Positions 52,474-62,018 are shown, counted from the first letter of the stretch. The stretch: 64,000 nucleotides of DNA from Thermohalobaculum sp964475765 (GCA_964475765.1 CAYYZH010000004.1:4685-68684); one strand, 5' to 3'. The notes: generated by a model from the letters alone, not told the origin. A program made the numbers and translations.

Positions 52474-53024
52474 GCGTGCCGTCAGGACGAAGGACGGCCC
52501 ACCCGCGCGCCCCCGTCCACCACCCCGATGGCATGGGCGGAGATGACCTTGCCAGCCGGCGAGCCTGGATCGCAGCAGCCGCTGTTCTGGACCCGGAGGT
52601 GCCGTGCGTTACTGTCGCGGACCTTGGGATTCTCCGAAGTGTCGAAGTGGAGGGCGGAGTGGCGACTGCGCGTCTGACCCCGACATATTCGGGATGCCCT
52701 GCCGTTCTGGCCATCGAGTTGGCGGTTGAAACAGCGTTGAGAGATGCGGGGTTTGAAGTCCGGATTGAACGAGTGAACACGCCTCCGTGGACGACCGATT
52801 GGATCACTGAGGAGGGCCGGGAGAAACTACGCCTCTACGGGATCGCTCCGCCCGCCCGAGGCGAAAATGCGAAGCGCGCCCTGTTTGGAGAAACGATCGT
52901 CTCCTGCCCGAAATGTAGCAGCTCTGATACGGAGAAACTCTCCGAATTCGGGTCCACGGCATGCAAGGCGATTTGGCGGTGCCGCGCTTGTGGTGAGCCC
53001 TTTGACTATTTCAAGTGCATCTGA
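52467..53024 (+). CDS. paaD: Phenylacetyl-CoA epoxidase maturation protein PaaD
   Basis: 185 residues. A MIP18/DUF59-type domain (LDPEVPCVTVADLGILRSVEV, TPTYSGCPAVLAIELAVETAL) is followed by a C-terminal zinc ribbon with CPKC and CRAC pairs. It is thought to help Fe-S insertion into PaaE. The N-terminal 20 residues (from 52467) are unusual and an ATG at 52533 is a possible later start. Confidence 0.93.
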   Translation: MVSVPSGRRTAHPRAPVHHPDGMGGDDLASRRAWIAAAAVLDPEVPCVTVADLGILRSVEVEGGVATARLTPTYSGCPAVLAIELAVETALRDAGFEVRIERVNTPPWTTDWITEEGREKLRLYGIAPPARGENAKRALFGETIVSCPKCSSSDTEKLSEFGSTACKAIWRCRACGEPFDYFKCI

Positions 53025-53027
53025 GTC

Positions 53028-54092
53028 ATGACCTCCGTGTTCCATCCCTTAAAGATTGCCGACGTCACCCCTGAAGGGACAGACGCAGTGTGCCTGACTT
53101 TCGACGTCCCGCCAGACTTGAAGCAGACGTTCAGCTTTGTGCCCGGCCAATATGTTACCCTGAAGGCCGAGATCGACGGGCACGAGATAAGGCGGCCATA
53201 TTCGATCTGCGCTGCCCCCGGAGCGCCTTTGCAGGTTGGGATCAAGCAAGTTCCTGAGGGGCGATTCTCTCCGTTTGCTTGTGGGCTCGCGCCCGGAAAA
53301 AGCATCGATGTGATGCCACCGGATGGCCGGTTTCAGGCCAGCACTGGTGAGGGACACAACTATCTCCTGATAGCAGCGGGATCCGGCATCACACCGATGA
53401 TGGCTATCGCCGAGGCCACGCTCGATGGGCATCCCGAGGCAGAGATCACCTTGGTCTATGGCAACCGCGAGACGGCCAGCATCATGTTCCTGCAGCGATT
53501 GTCCGATTTGAAGGACCGCTACCTTGATCGGCTACGGGTGTTTCATATCCTCAGCCGTGAGCCGCAGGATGTGGAACTGTTCCATGGCCGGATCGATGCG
53601 ACCAGATTGAAGGCGCTGCAAGAAGTTGGTCTGATTGAACCGAAAGAAGCGCATGGTATCTTTCTCTGCGGACCCGGTACGATGATTGACATGGCCGAGA
53701 TTGAACTTGGCCTCATGGGTGTGCCCGCGGATCGGATCCACTTCGAACGTTTCCTGCCCGCAGACGGTCAGGCCCCCCGCGCTCCGTCCGAAGCTGCACG
53801 CCAAGCCAGCGGCGCGAGCGTTGAGACCATTCTTGACGGGCAACGCCGGGTGTTTACCCATACGGATCCTGACAAGACCGTCCTCGACATGGCGCGGGCT
53901 GCGGGGATCGATCTGCCGTTTTCTTGTGCGGGGGGGATGTGTTGTACCTGCCGTTGCCGGATCGAAGAGGGTTCTGCCGAGATGGCGGTGAATTACTCGC
54001 TCGAACCATGGGAAGTGGAGGCGGGATTCACGCTCGCCTGCCAAGCACGTCCGACCACGGAGAAACTCGTCCTCGACTTCGACGCGGTGTGA
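53028..54092 (+). CDS. paaE: Phenylacetyl-CoA epoxidase reductase PaaE
   Basis: 354 residues. The FNR-like FAD domain (RRPYSICAAPG), an NAD(P)-binding domain (AAGSGITPMMAIAEATL) and a C-terminal plant-type [2Fe-2S] domain with the Cys cluster in CAGGMCCTCRCR and LACQ. It passes electrons from NADPH to the PaaA diiron centre. Last gene of the paa operon here; later paa genes (paaFGHJKZ) are not in the window. Confidence 0.95.
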   Translation: MTSVFHPLKIADVTPEGTDAVCLTFDVPPDLKQTFSFVPGQYVTLKAEIDGHEIRRPYSICAAPGAPLQVGIKQVPEGRFSPFACGLAPGKSIDVMPPDGRFQASTGEGHNYLLIAAGSGITPMMAIAEATLDGHPEAEITLVYGNRETASIMFLQRLSDLKDRYLDRLRVFHILSREPQDVELFHGRIDATRLKALQEVGLIEPKEAHGIFLCGPGTMIDMAEIELGLMGVPADRIHFERFLPADGQAPRAPSEAARQASGASVETILDGQRRVFTHTDPDKTVLDMARAAGIDLPFSCAGGMCCTCRCRIEEGSAEMAVNYSLEPWEVEAGFTLACQARPTTEKLVLDFDAV

Positions 54093-54175
54093 CGCCGTCC
54101 GGCAATCAATCCGTTGGAACCGCTTGCAATCTCGGCTGTTCTGATTTCTGGTCGAATAAAGAGGGACGAGGGTAC

Positions 54176-54946
54176 ATGGCGGACCATCCGGCACTGATCG
54201 CGGAGAATGTCCACAAGAGCTTTGGCGATCTAGACGTCCTGAAGGGAGTGTCTCTCTCTGCAAATAGGGGAGATGTGATCTCGATCATCGGATCTTCCGG
54301 ATCAGGCAAATCCACGTTCCTGCGATGTGTCAATTTTCTCGAGACTCCGAACCAGGGCCGCATTGTTCTTGATGGTGAGGAAATCCAGGTCCACACCGAC
54401 AGTCATGGCCGTGTAACGGGTGCGGATCCAAAACAGATCAACCGACTTCGCACCCGGCTTGGCATGGTATTCCAGAGCTTCAACCTCTGGTCCCACATGA
54501 CTGTTCTGCAGAATGTGATGGAAGGACCGGTCCAGGTGCAGCGGCGCCTCAAGTCGGAAGTCGAGGAAGAGGCCATGGCGGTGCTCGCAAAGGTCGGGAT
54601 CGCCAACAAACACGCCAGTTACCCGGCTCAACTATCGGGCGGACAGCAACAAAGAGTAGCGATTGCACGGGCCCTGGCGATGCGTCCAGAGGTACTGCTG
54701 TTCGACGAGCCGACCAGTTCCCTTGATCCAGAACTGGTCGGAGAAGTTCTGCGCGTGATGAAAGATCTCGCCGAAGAGGGACGGACCATGATCGTCGTGA
54801 CTCACGAGATGGGGTTTGCGCGAGAGGTCTCCTCCAGAACAATCTTTCTTCATGAAGGGCGTGTCGAGGAGGAGGGGCCGCCGTCCGAAGTATTTGGAAA
54901 TACGAAATCCGAGCGTTGCAGGACGTTCCTTGCGAGTGCATTGTGA
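54176..54946 (+). CDS. Polar amino-acid ABC transporter ATP-binding protein
   Basis: 256 residues of the HisP/GlnQ group. Walker A GSSGSGKST, signature LSGGQQQRVAIARAL, Walker B LLFDEPTSSLDPE and the H-loop VVTHE are intact. The insertion around QVHTDSHGRVTGADPKQINRL is that of HisP/OccP rather than GlnQ, suggesting a basic amino acid or opine-like ligand. Starts 84 bases after paaE with its own GAGGGACGAGG site; whether it is co-transcribed with paa is uncertain. Confidence 0.9.
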   Translation: MADHPALIAENVHKSFGDLDVLKGVSLSANRGDVISIIGSSGSGKSTFLRCVNFLETPNQGRIVLDGEEIQVHTDSHGRVTGADPKQINRLRTRLGMVFQSFNLWSHMTVLQNVMEGPVQVQRRLKSEVEEEAMAVLAKVGIANKHASYPAQLSGGQQQRVAIARALAMRPEVLLFDEPTSSLDPELVGEVLRVMKDLAEEGRTMIVVTHEMGFAREVSSRTIFLHEGRVEEEGPPSEVFGNTKSERCRTFLASAL

Positions 54947-55004
54947 TCGACAGGTCAGCGCGGTGTTCAGCGCGGGATCAAAAAACACGACACGGAGAGA
55001 GATC

Positions 55005-55742
55005 ATGAGAAACCTGAAAACTCTGGCCGGTGCCATAGCACTTGCCTTGATTGCTGGCCCGGTTCTGGCAGATGGTCACGCCGTCCGGTTAGGTACAGAA
55101 GGGGCATACCCTCCTTACAACTTCATCAATGATAAAGGTGAGGTTGACGGTTTTGAAAGAGAGCTGGGTGACGAGCTTTGCAAGCGCGCAGGCCTTGAAT
55201 GCACTTGGGTGATCAACGATTGGGACAGCATCATCCCGAACCTCGTCAGCGGCAACTATGACACGATCATCGCAGGGATGTCGGCGACCGACGAGCGCGA
55301 TGAGGTTATCGACTTTACCGAAGCCTACATGCCGCCGACGCCGTCGGCCTATGTCACACTTGCTGGCAATAGCCCCGATCTCGAGGGCGGCGTGGTGACG
55401 GCTCAGGTCAACACCATCCAGGCGGGGCACGTCGCCTCGTCCGGCGCAACGCTGGTGGAGTTTGGAACGCCCGATGAGACCATTGCCGCGGTGAAGAACG
55501 GTGAGGCCGATGCGGTTTTCGCGGACAAAGATTACCTCACACCCATTGTTTCGGAGTCGAATGGCGAACTGGTGTTCGTTGGCCCCGATGTTTCTCTGGG
55601 CAAAGGCACTGCGATGGGTATCCGCGAGAGCGACACCGAGCTGAACGCAAAGATGTCAGCCGCGATCGCATCGGTGAAAGCCGATGGCACGCTCAACGCA
55701 ATGCTCAAGAAGTGGTTCAAAGAGAACCCGCCGCAGTGGTGA
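55005..55742 (+). CDS. Amino-acid ABC transporter substrate-binding protein
   Basis: 245 residues, signal peptide to about residue 23 (ALALIAGPVLA). The family-3 SBP hallmarks LGTEGAYPPYNFINDKGEVDGFERELGDELCKRA and DWDSIIPNLVSGNYDTIIAGMSATDERDEVIDFTEAY are conserved, as in lysine/arginine/ornithine and histidine binding proteins. Start chosen at 55005 with a GGAGAGAG site. A hairpin follows the stop. Confidence 0.92.
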   Translation: MRNLKTLAGAIALALIAGPVLADGHAVRLGTEGAYPPYNFINDKGEVDGFERELGDELCKRAGLECTWVINDWDSIIPNLVSGNYDTIIAGMSATDERDEVIDFTEAYMPPTPSAYVTLAGNSPDLEGGVVTAQVNTIQAGHVASSGATLVEFGTPDETIAAVKNGEADAVFADKDYLTPIVSESNGELVFVGPDVSLGKGTAMGIRESDTELNAKMSAAIASVKADGTLNAMLKKWFKENPPQW

Positions 55743-55752
55743 GATGCCACGT

Positions 55753-55775
55753 AGGGTGCGTCCACGACGCACCCT
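55753..55775 (+). promoter_or_regulatory. mRNA-stabilising or attenuating hairpin
   Basis: A perfect 9-bp stem AGGGTGCGT / ACGCACCCT with a five-base loop, 10 bases after the binding-protein stop. No U tract follows, so it fits a 3' RNA-stabilising or partial-attenuation element that raises binding protein over permease. Confidence 0.6.
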
Positions 55776-55805
55776 GCTTTGGACACGTCGGGCGATGGTG
55801 GGATC

Positions 55806-56660
55806 ATGTTCGACTACTGCGCTGACCCCAAGACCCTCGAGGGTCTGGCCTGGCTGTCTTGCTATCTGACGACGGCGAAACACTTCTCCTTCTACCTCAG
55901 TTTTCTCACCGTCATCGTGGTCATTGTGATAACCGCGCCTCTGGTGTTGGTGATCGGGTTTGCTGGCGCCCTTGCCCAACGCTCAACCATCGGGCCAGTG
56001 CGCTGGCTTGGTTGGGCCTACGCTGCCGTAGTGCGAGGCGTCCCGGACATCGTCTTCTTTCTTTTTGTGCCGATTGCCGTCGATCAGGCGCTCGAGTACA
56101 TCCGGCACCGCACGCTTTGCTCCGATCAGACCGGATCGGTCTGGGTCGGCAACGATTTCGTGGTCTGCCAGCAGGCCAAACTTCCTCTCACCTCGGCGGA
56201 GACTTGGGTCCACGATCTGTATGGGCTAGCGTTGGCGGTTCTGGCCTTCGCTATGATCTACGGCGCCTACGCGGCCAATGTCATTCAAGGAGCCATGCGG
56301 GCAGTGCCGAGCGGCCAACTTGAGGCAGGGCGCGCCATCGGCATGTCAGCGGGCCAGATTTTCCGGCGGATTCATGTACCACAAATGTGGGTTTATGCTC
56401 TGCCCGGGCTCTCAAATCTCTGGATGATCCTGTTGAAGGCGACCCCATTTTTGTTCCTCCTCGGCATCCAGGACCCGGTCTACTGGGCCCGGGAACTCGG
56501 TGGGTTCAAAACGCAGGTCTATGCCTATTCCCATGAGGACTGGCGGTTCTGGTATTTCAGTGCGCTTATGTTGTTCTATCTAGGCCTGACATGGGTCAGC
56601 CAGATCGGTTTTGACCGCCTCAGCGTACGCGTGTCCCGTGGCATGGCCCTGGCGCGATGA
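55806..56660 (+). CDS. Amino-acid ABC transporter permease (HisQ-type)
   Basis: 284 residues with about five hydrophobic helices and the EAA loop MRAVPSGQLEAGRAIGMSAGQIFRRIHVPQ. A roughly 45-residue soluble insertion (about 105-150) is longer than in HisQ itself. The ATG at 55806 follows GGTGGGATC. Overlaps the next permease by four bases. Confidence 0.88.
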   Translation: MFDYCADPKTLEGLAWLSCYLTTAKHFSFYLSFLTVIVVIVITAPLVLVIGFAGALAQRSTIGPVRWLGWAYAAVVRGVPDIVFFLFVPIAVDQALEYIRHRTLCSDQTGSVWVGNDFVVCQQAKLPLTSAETWVHDLYGLALAVLAFAMIYGAYAANVIQGAMRAVPSGQLEAGRAIGMSAGQIFRRIHVPQMWVYALPGLSNLWMILLKATPFLFLLGIQDPVYWARELGGFKTQVYAYSHEDWRFWYFSALMLFYLGLTWVSQIGFDRLSVRVSRGMALAR

Positions 56661-57496
56661 GCTGTTTCGAGACTCTCCAGGCTTATGGCCTGCGCGCCAT
56701 CGGGATCGGCGAACGTCTGCTCCCGAAAACTGACATCACGGTTTGTGATCAAGTCGTGTTGATCGGGTCAGGCATGATCTGGAACATCTACTTTGCAGTA
56801 CTGTCTATCGCGCTCGGGTTTTGCTTCGCAACCCTTCTGGCGGTCGCTAAGGCTAGCCCGACCCGTTGGGCAGCGTTTCCGGCGCGCAGCTTCATTTACT
56901 TCTTCCGAGGCACGCCGCTCTTTCTACAGTTCTTCTTCACCTACGAGCTTTTCGTCCAATTGCCGAGGATGGGGGTAGAGATCGACCTAGGTTTCGTCGT
57001 TGTGACCCCAGAGACCCGCTGGCTCACCAAGGCATGGCTGGGTGCTCTGTTGGTGCTCTTCTTCAACACATCTGCCTACACTGCCGAGATCTTCTATGGA
57101 GCCTTGCGCGCAGTGCCCAAAGGCGATCACGAGGCAGCCGATGCCATCGGATTGACCGGTTGGCGTAAGTTCCGGCGGATCACATGGCCGACCATGCTGC
57201 GATTGGCGTGGCCCAGCTATACGAATGAGGCGATTTTCGCCTATCTCGGCACAGCGCTGGTTTTCCTGTCGAGCTTTGGGGCATGGCGCCAACAGGGCGA
57301 TGCGTTCTACTACGCCAACTATTTCGCCCAGAACACGTTCAACCCGTTTATTGCGTATCCGTTGGTCGGGGCCTACTTCATTGCGGGCACGATCTGTCTG
57401 ATCCTGATCTTCGGGGCGATCAACAAACGCCTGAACCGTCACCTCGCTCCAGAAGAGCGTAGTGGTTTGAAACTCAAACTGAACCTGATGCGGTAA
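56657..57496 (+). CDS. Amino-acid ABC transporter permease (HisM-type)
   Basis: 279 residues, the second membrane subunit. Its EAA loop is LRAVPKGDHEAADAIGLTGWRKFRRITWPT and the first periplasmic helix has FIYFFRGTPLFLQFFFTYELF. With the SBP, ATPase and first permease it makes a complete importer for a polar amino acid. Converges on sufS, 21 bases between stops. Confidence 0.88.
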   Translation: MSCFETLQAYGLRAIGIGERLLPKTDITVCDQVVLIGSGMIWNIYFAVLSIALGFCFATLLAVAKASPTRWAAFPARSFIYFFRGTPLFLQFFFTYELFVQLPRMGVEIDLGFVVVTPETRWLTKAWLGALLVLFFNTSAYTAEIFYGALRAVPKGDHEAADAIGLTGWRKFRRITWPTMLRLAWPSYTNEAIFAYLGTALVFLSSFGAWRQQGDAFYYANYFAQNTFNPFIAYPLVGAYFIAGTICLILIFGAINKRLNRHLAPEERSGLKLKLNLMR

Positions 57497-57517
57497 TCGG
57501 AGGTCGGGCGGGACTGC

Positions 57518-58738
57518 TTAACCGAACAATTCGCGACACAGTTCCAGAGACTCTACCAACTTGTCGACTTCGTCGGTGGTGTTGTAGAGCCCAAAGGACG
57601 CCCGACATGTGGCCGTGACGCCGAGATGGGTCATCAGCGGTTGGGCACAATGATGACCTGCTCTCACCGCCACGCCCTTCTTGTCGATGATCGTAGAGAT
57701 ATCATGCGGATGGGCACCGCCCTCGAGATTAAAGGAAAAAATGGCGCCCTTGCCCGCTGACTTTCCATAGACGGTTAGCCAGTTCAGTCCGTCGAGTTTC
57801 TCCCGCGCGTAATCTCTCAATGCGGTCTCGTGCCGGGCGATATTGTCCATCCCGAGGGCTTGAAGGTAATCCATGGCGGCACCCAGCCCGATCATCTGAA
57901 CAATGTTTGGTGTCCCAGCTTCAAACTTCATTGGCGGGTCGTTGTATGTGACCTCATCCTTGGCGACTGTTCGGATCATGTCGCCGCCACCCTTGAAGGG
58001 GCGCATCTCATCCAGCCGCTCTGCCCGGGCATAAAGCGCGCCTGATCCGGAAGGGCCATAGAGCTTGTGCCCGGTGATCGCGTAGAAATCGCAGCCGATG
58101 TCGGAGACGTTCACGGGCATATGAACCGCACCCTGGTTTCCGTCAATCACCGTTGCGATGCCGCGTTCGCGGGCAGCAGTGCAGATCGTCTTGATATCCA
58201 CCACGGTGCCCAGAACATTGGACATGTGTGTGATGGCAACCATGCGTGTCTTTGGCCCCATCGCGTCGATCACAGCCTGCGGATCAAGATCGCCGTTCAT
58301 GTCCGTGTCGATCCATTTGAGGACCGCCCCAAAACGTTCGCGCAGAAAATGCCAGGGCACAATGTTCGCGTGGTGTTCCATGACCGACAGGATGATCTCG
58401 TCCCCAGGCTCTATTCGAGGCATCGCCCAGCCATAAGCGACGAGGTTCAGTGCTTCTGTCCCTCCCGCAGTGAAGACGATTTCGTTTTCGCTGACCGCTC
58501 CGAGAAAGCCCGCGATCTTGCCGCGCACGGCTTCATACCTTTCGGTGGCCGCATTCGAGAGATAATGCAGTCCACGATGAACGTTGGCGTATTCATGGCT
58601 GTAAGCGTGACTGACCGCATCGATAACGGCTTTCGGTTTCTGGGCACTGGCGCCATTGTCCAGATAGACCAGATCGGCGCCGTTCACCTGCCGGGACAGG
58701 ATGGGAAAATCCGCGCGGATTTGTTCGACATCATACAT
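57518..58738 (-). CDS. sufS: Cysteine desulfurase SufS
   Basis: A 406-residue PLP enzyme that supplies sulfur for Fe-S clusters. PLP Lys K225 lies in AITGHKLYGPSG, and the catalytic Cys is C378 in ATCRASFGLYNT, the class II (SufS) arrangement. The N-terminus DFPILSRQVNGADLVYLDNGASAQKP is typical. Start at 58738 after an AAGGAGAG site. No sufE is visible nearby. Last gene of the suf operon in this window. Confidence 0.96.
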   Translation of the reverse strand: MYDVEQIRADFPILSRQVNGADLVYLDNGASAQKPKAVIDAVSHAYSHEYANVHRGLHYLSNAATERYEAVRGKIAGFLGAVSENEIVFTAGGTEALNLVAYGWAMPRIEPGDEIILSVMEHHANIVPWHFLRERFGAVLKWIDTDMNGDLDPQAVIDAMGPKTRMVAITHMSNVLGTVVDIKTICTAARERGIATVIDGNQGAVHMPVNVSDIGCDFYAITGHKLYGPSGSGALYARAERLDEMRPFKGGGDMIRTVAKDEVTYNDPPMKFEAGTPNIVQMIGLGAAMDYLQALGMDNIARHETALRDYAREKLDGLNWLTVYGKSAGKGAIFSFNLEGGAHPHDISTIIDKKGVAVRAGHHCAQPLMTHLGVTATCRASFGLYNTTDEVDKLVESLELCRELFG

Positions 58739-58748
58739 CCCGCTCTCC

Positions 58749-59408
58749 TTAGGGCTCCACAACGCCGGCCGACACGATTGCAGCGAAGAACATCAACACA
58801 ACTCCGATCGCAATGGGCATGCCGCAGATGACGGCCATCACACCCCAAACATTCCTGAACTTATGTAGCTCGGCGACATAGTTCGCCAACAGCCAGACGG
58901 AAACCGCTATCGCGATCAAACCCATGGTCATCGCGCCGCCAGAGATCTCCATTGGCGGCAGGCTTTGTGGATCGAGCGGTGTCCCCGCCTCTGCCGCGTC
59001 TCGGGCAGCGTCGCTGATCTGGGCCTGGAAGACGGCGAACGACGAGATGAACGGAATGTATGCCGGGGCGAGTATGCAGCTCACAAGACTGTGCCATCCA
59101 AACAGCATCTGCGACTGCGCGAGTGCGCCGACCCCGCCGAAGAACCTCCCGACCACAAAGATCATGCCGGCCACGAGGAAGAAAACTGCGATCTGAAAGA
59201 TCAGTCCCCAGACATGTCGAGCCAGGGGCCCACCCGATCGACCCGGCGTATCCGGCAGCATCACCACATGAATCATGGCGAGGACAAGATAGCCAAGGAT
59301 CAGCATCAAGAGGCCCGTGCTCAGGCCGTGTCCGCCGTCCAGCAGGCGGCGTGCCGACTGGCGTGGGGCCGTGAGGCCCTCAAGTATCAGTGACAACATA
59401 CCGTTCAT
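58749..59408 (-). CDS. YIP1-family membrane protein, second copy in suf operon
   Basis: 219 residues with about five hydrophobic helices; begins with MNGMLSLILEGLTAPRQSARRLLDGG, a YIP1 N-terminal pattern. It overlaps the upstream YIP1-like gene (TGATG) and ends 10 bases before the sufS start. Role in Fe-S assembly is unknown; these genes sit in suf operons of related bacteria. Confidence 0.8.
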   Translation of the reverse strand: MNGMLSLILEGLTAPRQSARRLLDGGHGLSTGLLMLILGYLVLAMIHVVMLPDTPGRSGGPLARHVWGLIFQIAVFFLVAGMIFVVGRFFGGVGALAQSQMLFGWHSLVSCILAPAYIPFISSFAVFQAQISDAARDAAEAGTPLDPQSLPPMEISGGAMTMGLIAIAVSVWLLANYVAELHKFRNVWGVMAVICGMPIAIGVVLMFFAAIVSAGVVEP

Positions 59409-59995
59409 CAGAGCTTGGCTTGCCAGAGCAGCGCGAGAATGACCAGACAGATCGCTCCGATCACAACGAAAACCAGCCATGCGCGGTCAAACCCGAACGC
59501 TTCGGCAAAGCACTGCGCAAGAGCCCACGCGAAAAAGACCTGTCCCAATTGTGCGATCACCGCGATCGCAGGTTTGGCATCGGGTCCAAGCATGCTCCCG
59601 GCCATGGCGCAGACAACGACGACCGGAGCGGACACAAGTGCAGCCCAAAAGAACGCCGCACGCCCGTCGCGCCACGTCCCTTTACCACCGAACATCCGCG
59701 CCAGCATGGTCCCAAGGGCAGCGATCCCGTAGTAGAAGATGGGCACGAAGAACAGCATGCTCACCGTTTCGGCGGTGACGTGCGCGCCTATATCGTCCGT
59801 GACGGCGGAAGGATCGACGAATAGCCCGAGTATTCGGCCAAAGAGCAGGATCGCCGCTGCGATCAGGGCATAGGCCAGAAGACGCCCTTCATTGGGGTTG
59901 CTGACCAGAACGCCCCGCATCGATCCACGCGGATCGTGAAAGAACCGCGCGACCCCGAGGATCAGGCCGGGATGACGCAGTGCCTGATCAGCCAC
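59408..59995 (-). CDS. YIP1-family membrane protein, first copy in suf operon
   Basis: 195 residues from a GTG at 59995 lying inside the sufD end (8-base overlap). Hydrophobic helices span the latter two thirds; ARFFHDPRGSMRGVL is the family-like N-terminal motif. The open frame extends upstream into sufD out of frame and is not used. It is a distant relative of the next gene. Confidence 0.8.
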   Translation of the reverse strand: MADQALRHPGLILGVARFFHDPRGSMRGVLVSNPNEGRLLAYALIAAAILLFGRILGLFVDPSAVTDDIGAHVTAETVSMLFFVPIFYYGIAALGTMLARMFGGKGTWRDGRAAFFWAALVSAPVVVVCAMAGSMLGPDAKPAIAVIAQLGQVFFAWALAQCFAEAFGFDRAWLVFVVIGAICLVILALLWQAKL

Positions 59996-61259
59996 GGCTC
60001 GCCATCCATCTGGCGACCTCGGTCCGGATCTCGTCTGCGAGGGCCTCGTTGGCGATTTCCTCGATTGCCTCGTCGGCAAATGCCGCAATCAGCATCGCCT
60101 CGGCTTCAGCTTTCGGAACTCCGCGGGACTGAAGATAAAACATCGCCGTGCGGTCCAGAGCGCCGGTCGTTGACCCATGCGAGCACGCGACATCGTCGGC
60201 ATAGATCTCCAACTCGGGTTTGGCCAGAAACTCCGCGCCATCGTTCAGCAGAACCGCCTGGCTGATCTGATAGCCATCGGTCTTTTGTGCGCCTTCCTTG
60301 ACATAGATCTTGCCCTGAAAGATCGCCTGCGCCGAGCCCGCAAGAACGTTCTTGAATACCTGACGGCTTTCACAGTTCACAGCATCATGAGTGACGAAGA
60401 CTGTGTTGTCGATATGGCTCTCGCCCTTGGCCAGCACTGCACCGGCAATATGGCCGGTGGCTTCGTCACCCTCGATGGCCATCACCACTTCATTGCGGGT
60501 GAGCGCGCCGTCCGAACTGAGCGTAAAGGTCTTGAACTCGGCCTCGCCGGCCAGCCGGGCGAAGATGTGCGACACACACGGCTCAGTCGCTTCGGTCTGC
60601 ACCCGTACGTGATGCAGGGTGCCGCCCTCGGCAATGTCGATCTCCATAACCGCATTGGTCGCGTGCCCACTTTCGAGGAGCGTAAGAGACGCCCCAGACT
60701 CTACGCGCACAACGTGATGCACAAGGCTAGCGCCGTCACCGATTGAGTCATAGCGGATGTGGATGGCGTCTGTTGCTTTACCCGTAACCTGCAGGACGAG
60801 GCCATGTTGAGCAACGGCTGTGTTCAGGCTCGCTAGCGGACGATCCACCTTATCCTGCCCGGCCGCCTCCAGAACTCCGAAGATCTCCCTTGTGATCGAG
60901 ATATCCTGAGCCAAGGCATCCGCGAGGCTGGAGGCTGCAACGCCCTCCATCGCGAGCTCGTCTGACAAATCCTCCCGAAATTGCCCGTTCACAAACCGCG
61001 CAGTACGCTGTGCAATTCCAGCAAAAACCTCAGGCGCGCCAGGTGCATCCGCAGCGTCAGCCGCCAGCACCAAGGGGGCGGTGAGACTTGCCGGATTGGT
61101 GTACTTCCAATACTCGTCCCGCCGGGCTGGTGCGCCGGCTTCAAGCAGACGGGTGCGTGCCCGCGCTCGGGCATCGCGGGCCCAACTTGCCTCACCATCC
61201 GGCAAGGGCAGGGCGGAAAGCTGCGCTTCGGCAGCAAGTCGTTTCGCATCCTGGCTCAT
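59988..61259 (-). CDS. sufD: Fe-S cluster assembly protein SufD
   Basis: 423 residues, a parallel beta-helix partner of SufB. The PARRDEYWKYTN segment near the N-terminus and the C-terminal core ADDVACSHGSTTGALDRTAMFYLQSRGVPKAEAEAMLI are SufD hallmarks (including the conserved His of CSHGST). Forms the SufBC2D scaffold. Separated from sufC by three bases. Confidence 0.95.
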   Translation of the reverse strand: MSQDAKRLAAEAQLSALPLPDGEASWARDARARARTRLLEAGAPARRDEYWKYTNPASLTAPLVLAADAADAPGAPEVFAGIAQRTARFVNGQFREDLSDELAMEGVAASSLADALAQDISITREIFGVLEAAGQDKVDRPLASLNTAVAQHGLVLQVTGKATDAIHIRYDSIGDGASLVHHVVRVESGASLTLLESGHATNAVMEIDIAEGGTLHHVRVQTEATEPCVSHIFARLAGEAEFKTFTLSSDGALTRNEVVMAIEGDEATGHIAGAVLAKGESHIDNTVFVTHDAVNCESRQVFKNVLAGSAQAIFQGKIYVKEGAQKTDGYQISQAVLLNDGAEFLAKPELEIYADDVACSHGSTTGALDRTAMFYLQSRGVPKAEAEAMLIAAFADEAIEEIANEALADEIRTEVARWMASRG

Positions 61260-61262
61260 GGA

Positions 61263-62018
61263 TCAAGCCGCCGAGGTCAGAATGTCGGCATAGCCCTCGT
61301 TTTCGACCTTCAGGGCCAGATCCGGCCCCCCGGTCTCGACGATACGCCCATCGGCCATGATGTGCACAACATCCGGTTTAATGTGGTCCAGCAGGCGCTG
61401 GTAGTGCGTGATCACAAGGAACCCGCGAGTCCCATCGCGCAGGGCGTTCACGCCCTCGGCGACAAGCTTCATGGCATCGACATCCAGACCCGAATCGGTC
61501 TCATCGAGGATGCACATCCGCGGCTCCAGGAGCGCCATCTGCAGGATCTCGTTACGTTTTTTCTCGCCGCCCGAGAACCCGACATTGACCGGGCGCTTGA
61601 GCATATCCGCGTCGATGTTCAATTCCTTGGCCTTGGCCCGGATCAGCTTGAGGAAATCAGGCGCTGAGACTTCGTCCTCACCGCGCGCCTTGCGCTGACT
61701 GTTCAGCGCGGTGCGCAGGAACGTCATGTTGCCCACGCCGGGGATCTCGACCGGGTACTGAAACGCAAGGAAGAGCCCGCTTGCCGCGCGCTCTTCGGGA
61801 TCCATGTCGAGAATGTTGTCGCCGTCGAGGGTCGCCTCGCCGCCGGTTACTTCGTAACCGTCACGACCCGCCAACACGTAGGACAGTGTGCTCTTTCCCG
61901 AGCCGTTTGGACCCATGATTGCGTGTACCTTTCCGGCTGGGACGTTCAGCGTCACCCCCTTCAAGATCTGCTTGTCCTCCTCCTCGAGGCGCACTGACAG
62001 ATTGTCGATCTTCAGCAT
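61263..62018 (-). CDS. sufC: Fe-S cluster assembly ATPase SufC
   Basis: 251 residues, an ABC-type ATPase. Walker A GPNGSGKST, signature FSGGEKKRNEILQ (the SufC form), Walker B CILDETDSGLDVDA and H-loop VITHYQR are intact. Powers SufB/SufD conformational change. Its first 158 bases overlap a different reading frame from the upstream hypothetical gene. A GAGGAGAAAG site precedes the ATG. Confidence 0.97.
   Translation of the reverse strand: MLKIDNLSVRLEEEDKQILKGVTLNVPAGKVHAIMGPNGSGKSTLSYVLAGRDGYEVTGGEATLDGDNILDMDPEERAASGLFLAFQYPVEIPGVGNMTFLRTALNSQRKARGEDEVSAPDFLKLIRAKAKELNIDADMLKRPVNVGFSGGEKKRNEILQMALLEPRMCILDETDSGLDVDAMKLVAEGVNALRDGTRGFLVITHYQRLLDHIKPDVVHIMADGRIVETGGPDLALKVENEGYADILTSAA

Noticed and set aside
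47616..54092. Treating the PaaI-like thioesterase as part of the paa operon
   Set aside because: Opposite strand and separated from paaA by a glycosyltransferase gene.
58067..58831. Long open frame antisense to sufS
   Set aside because: It mirrors the codon structure of sufS, has no ribosome site and no recognisable motif.
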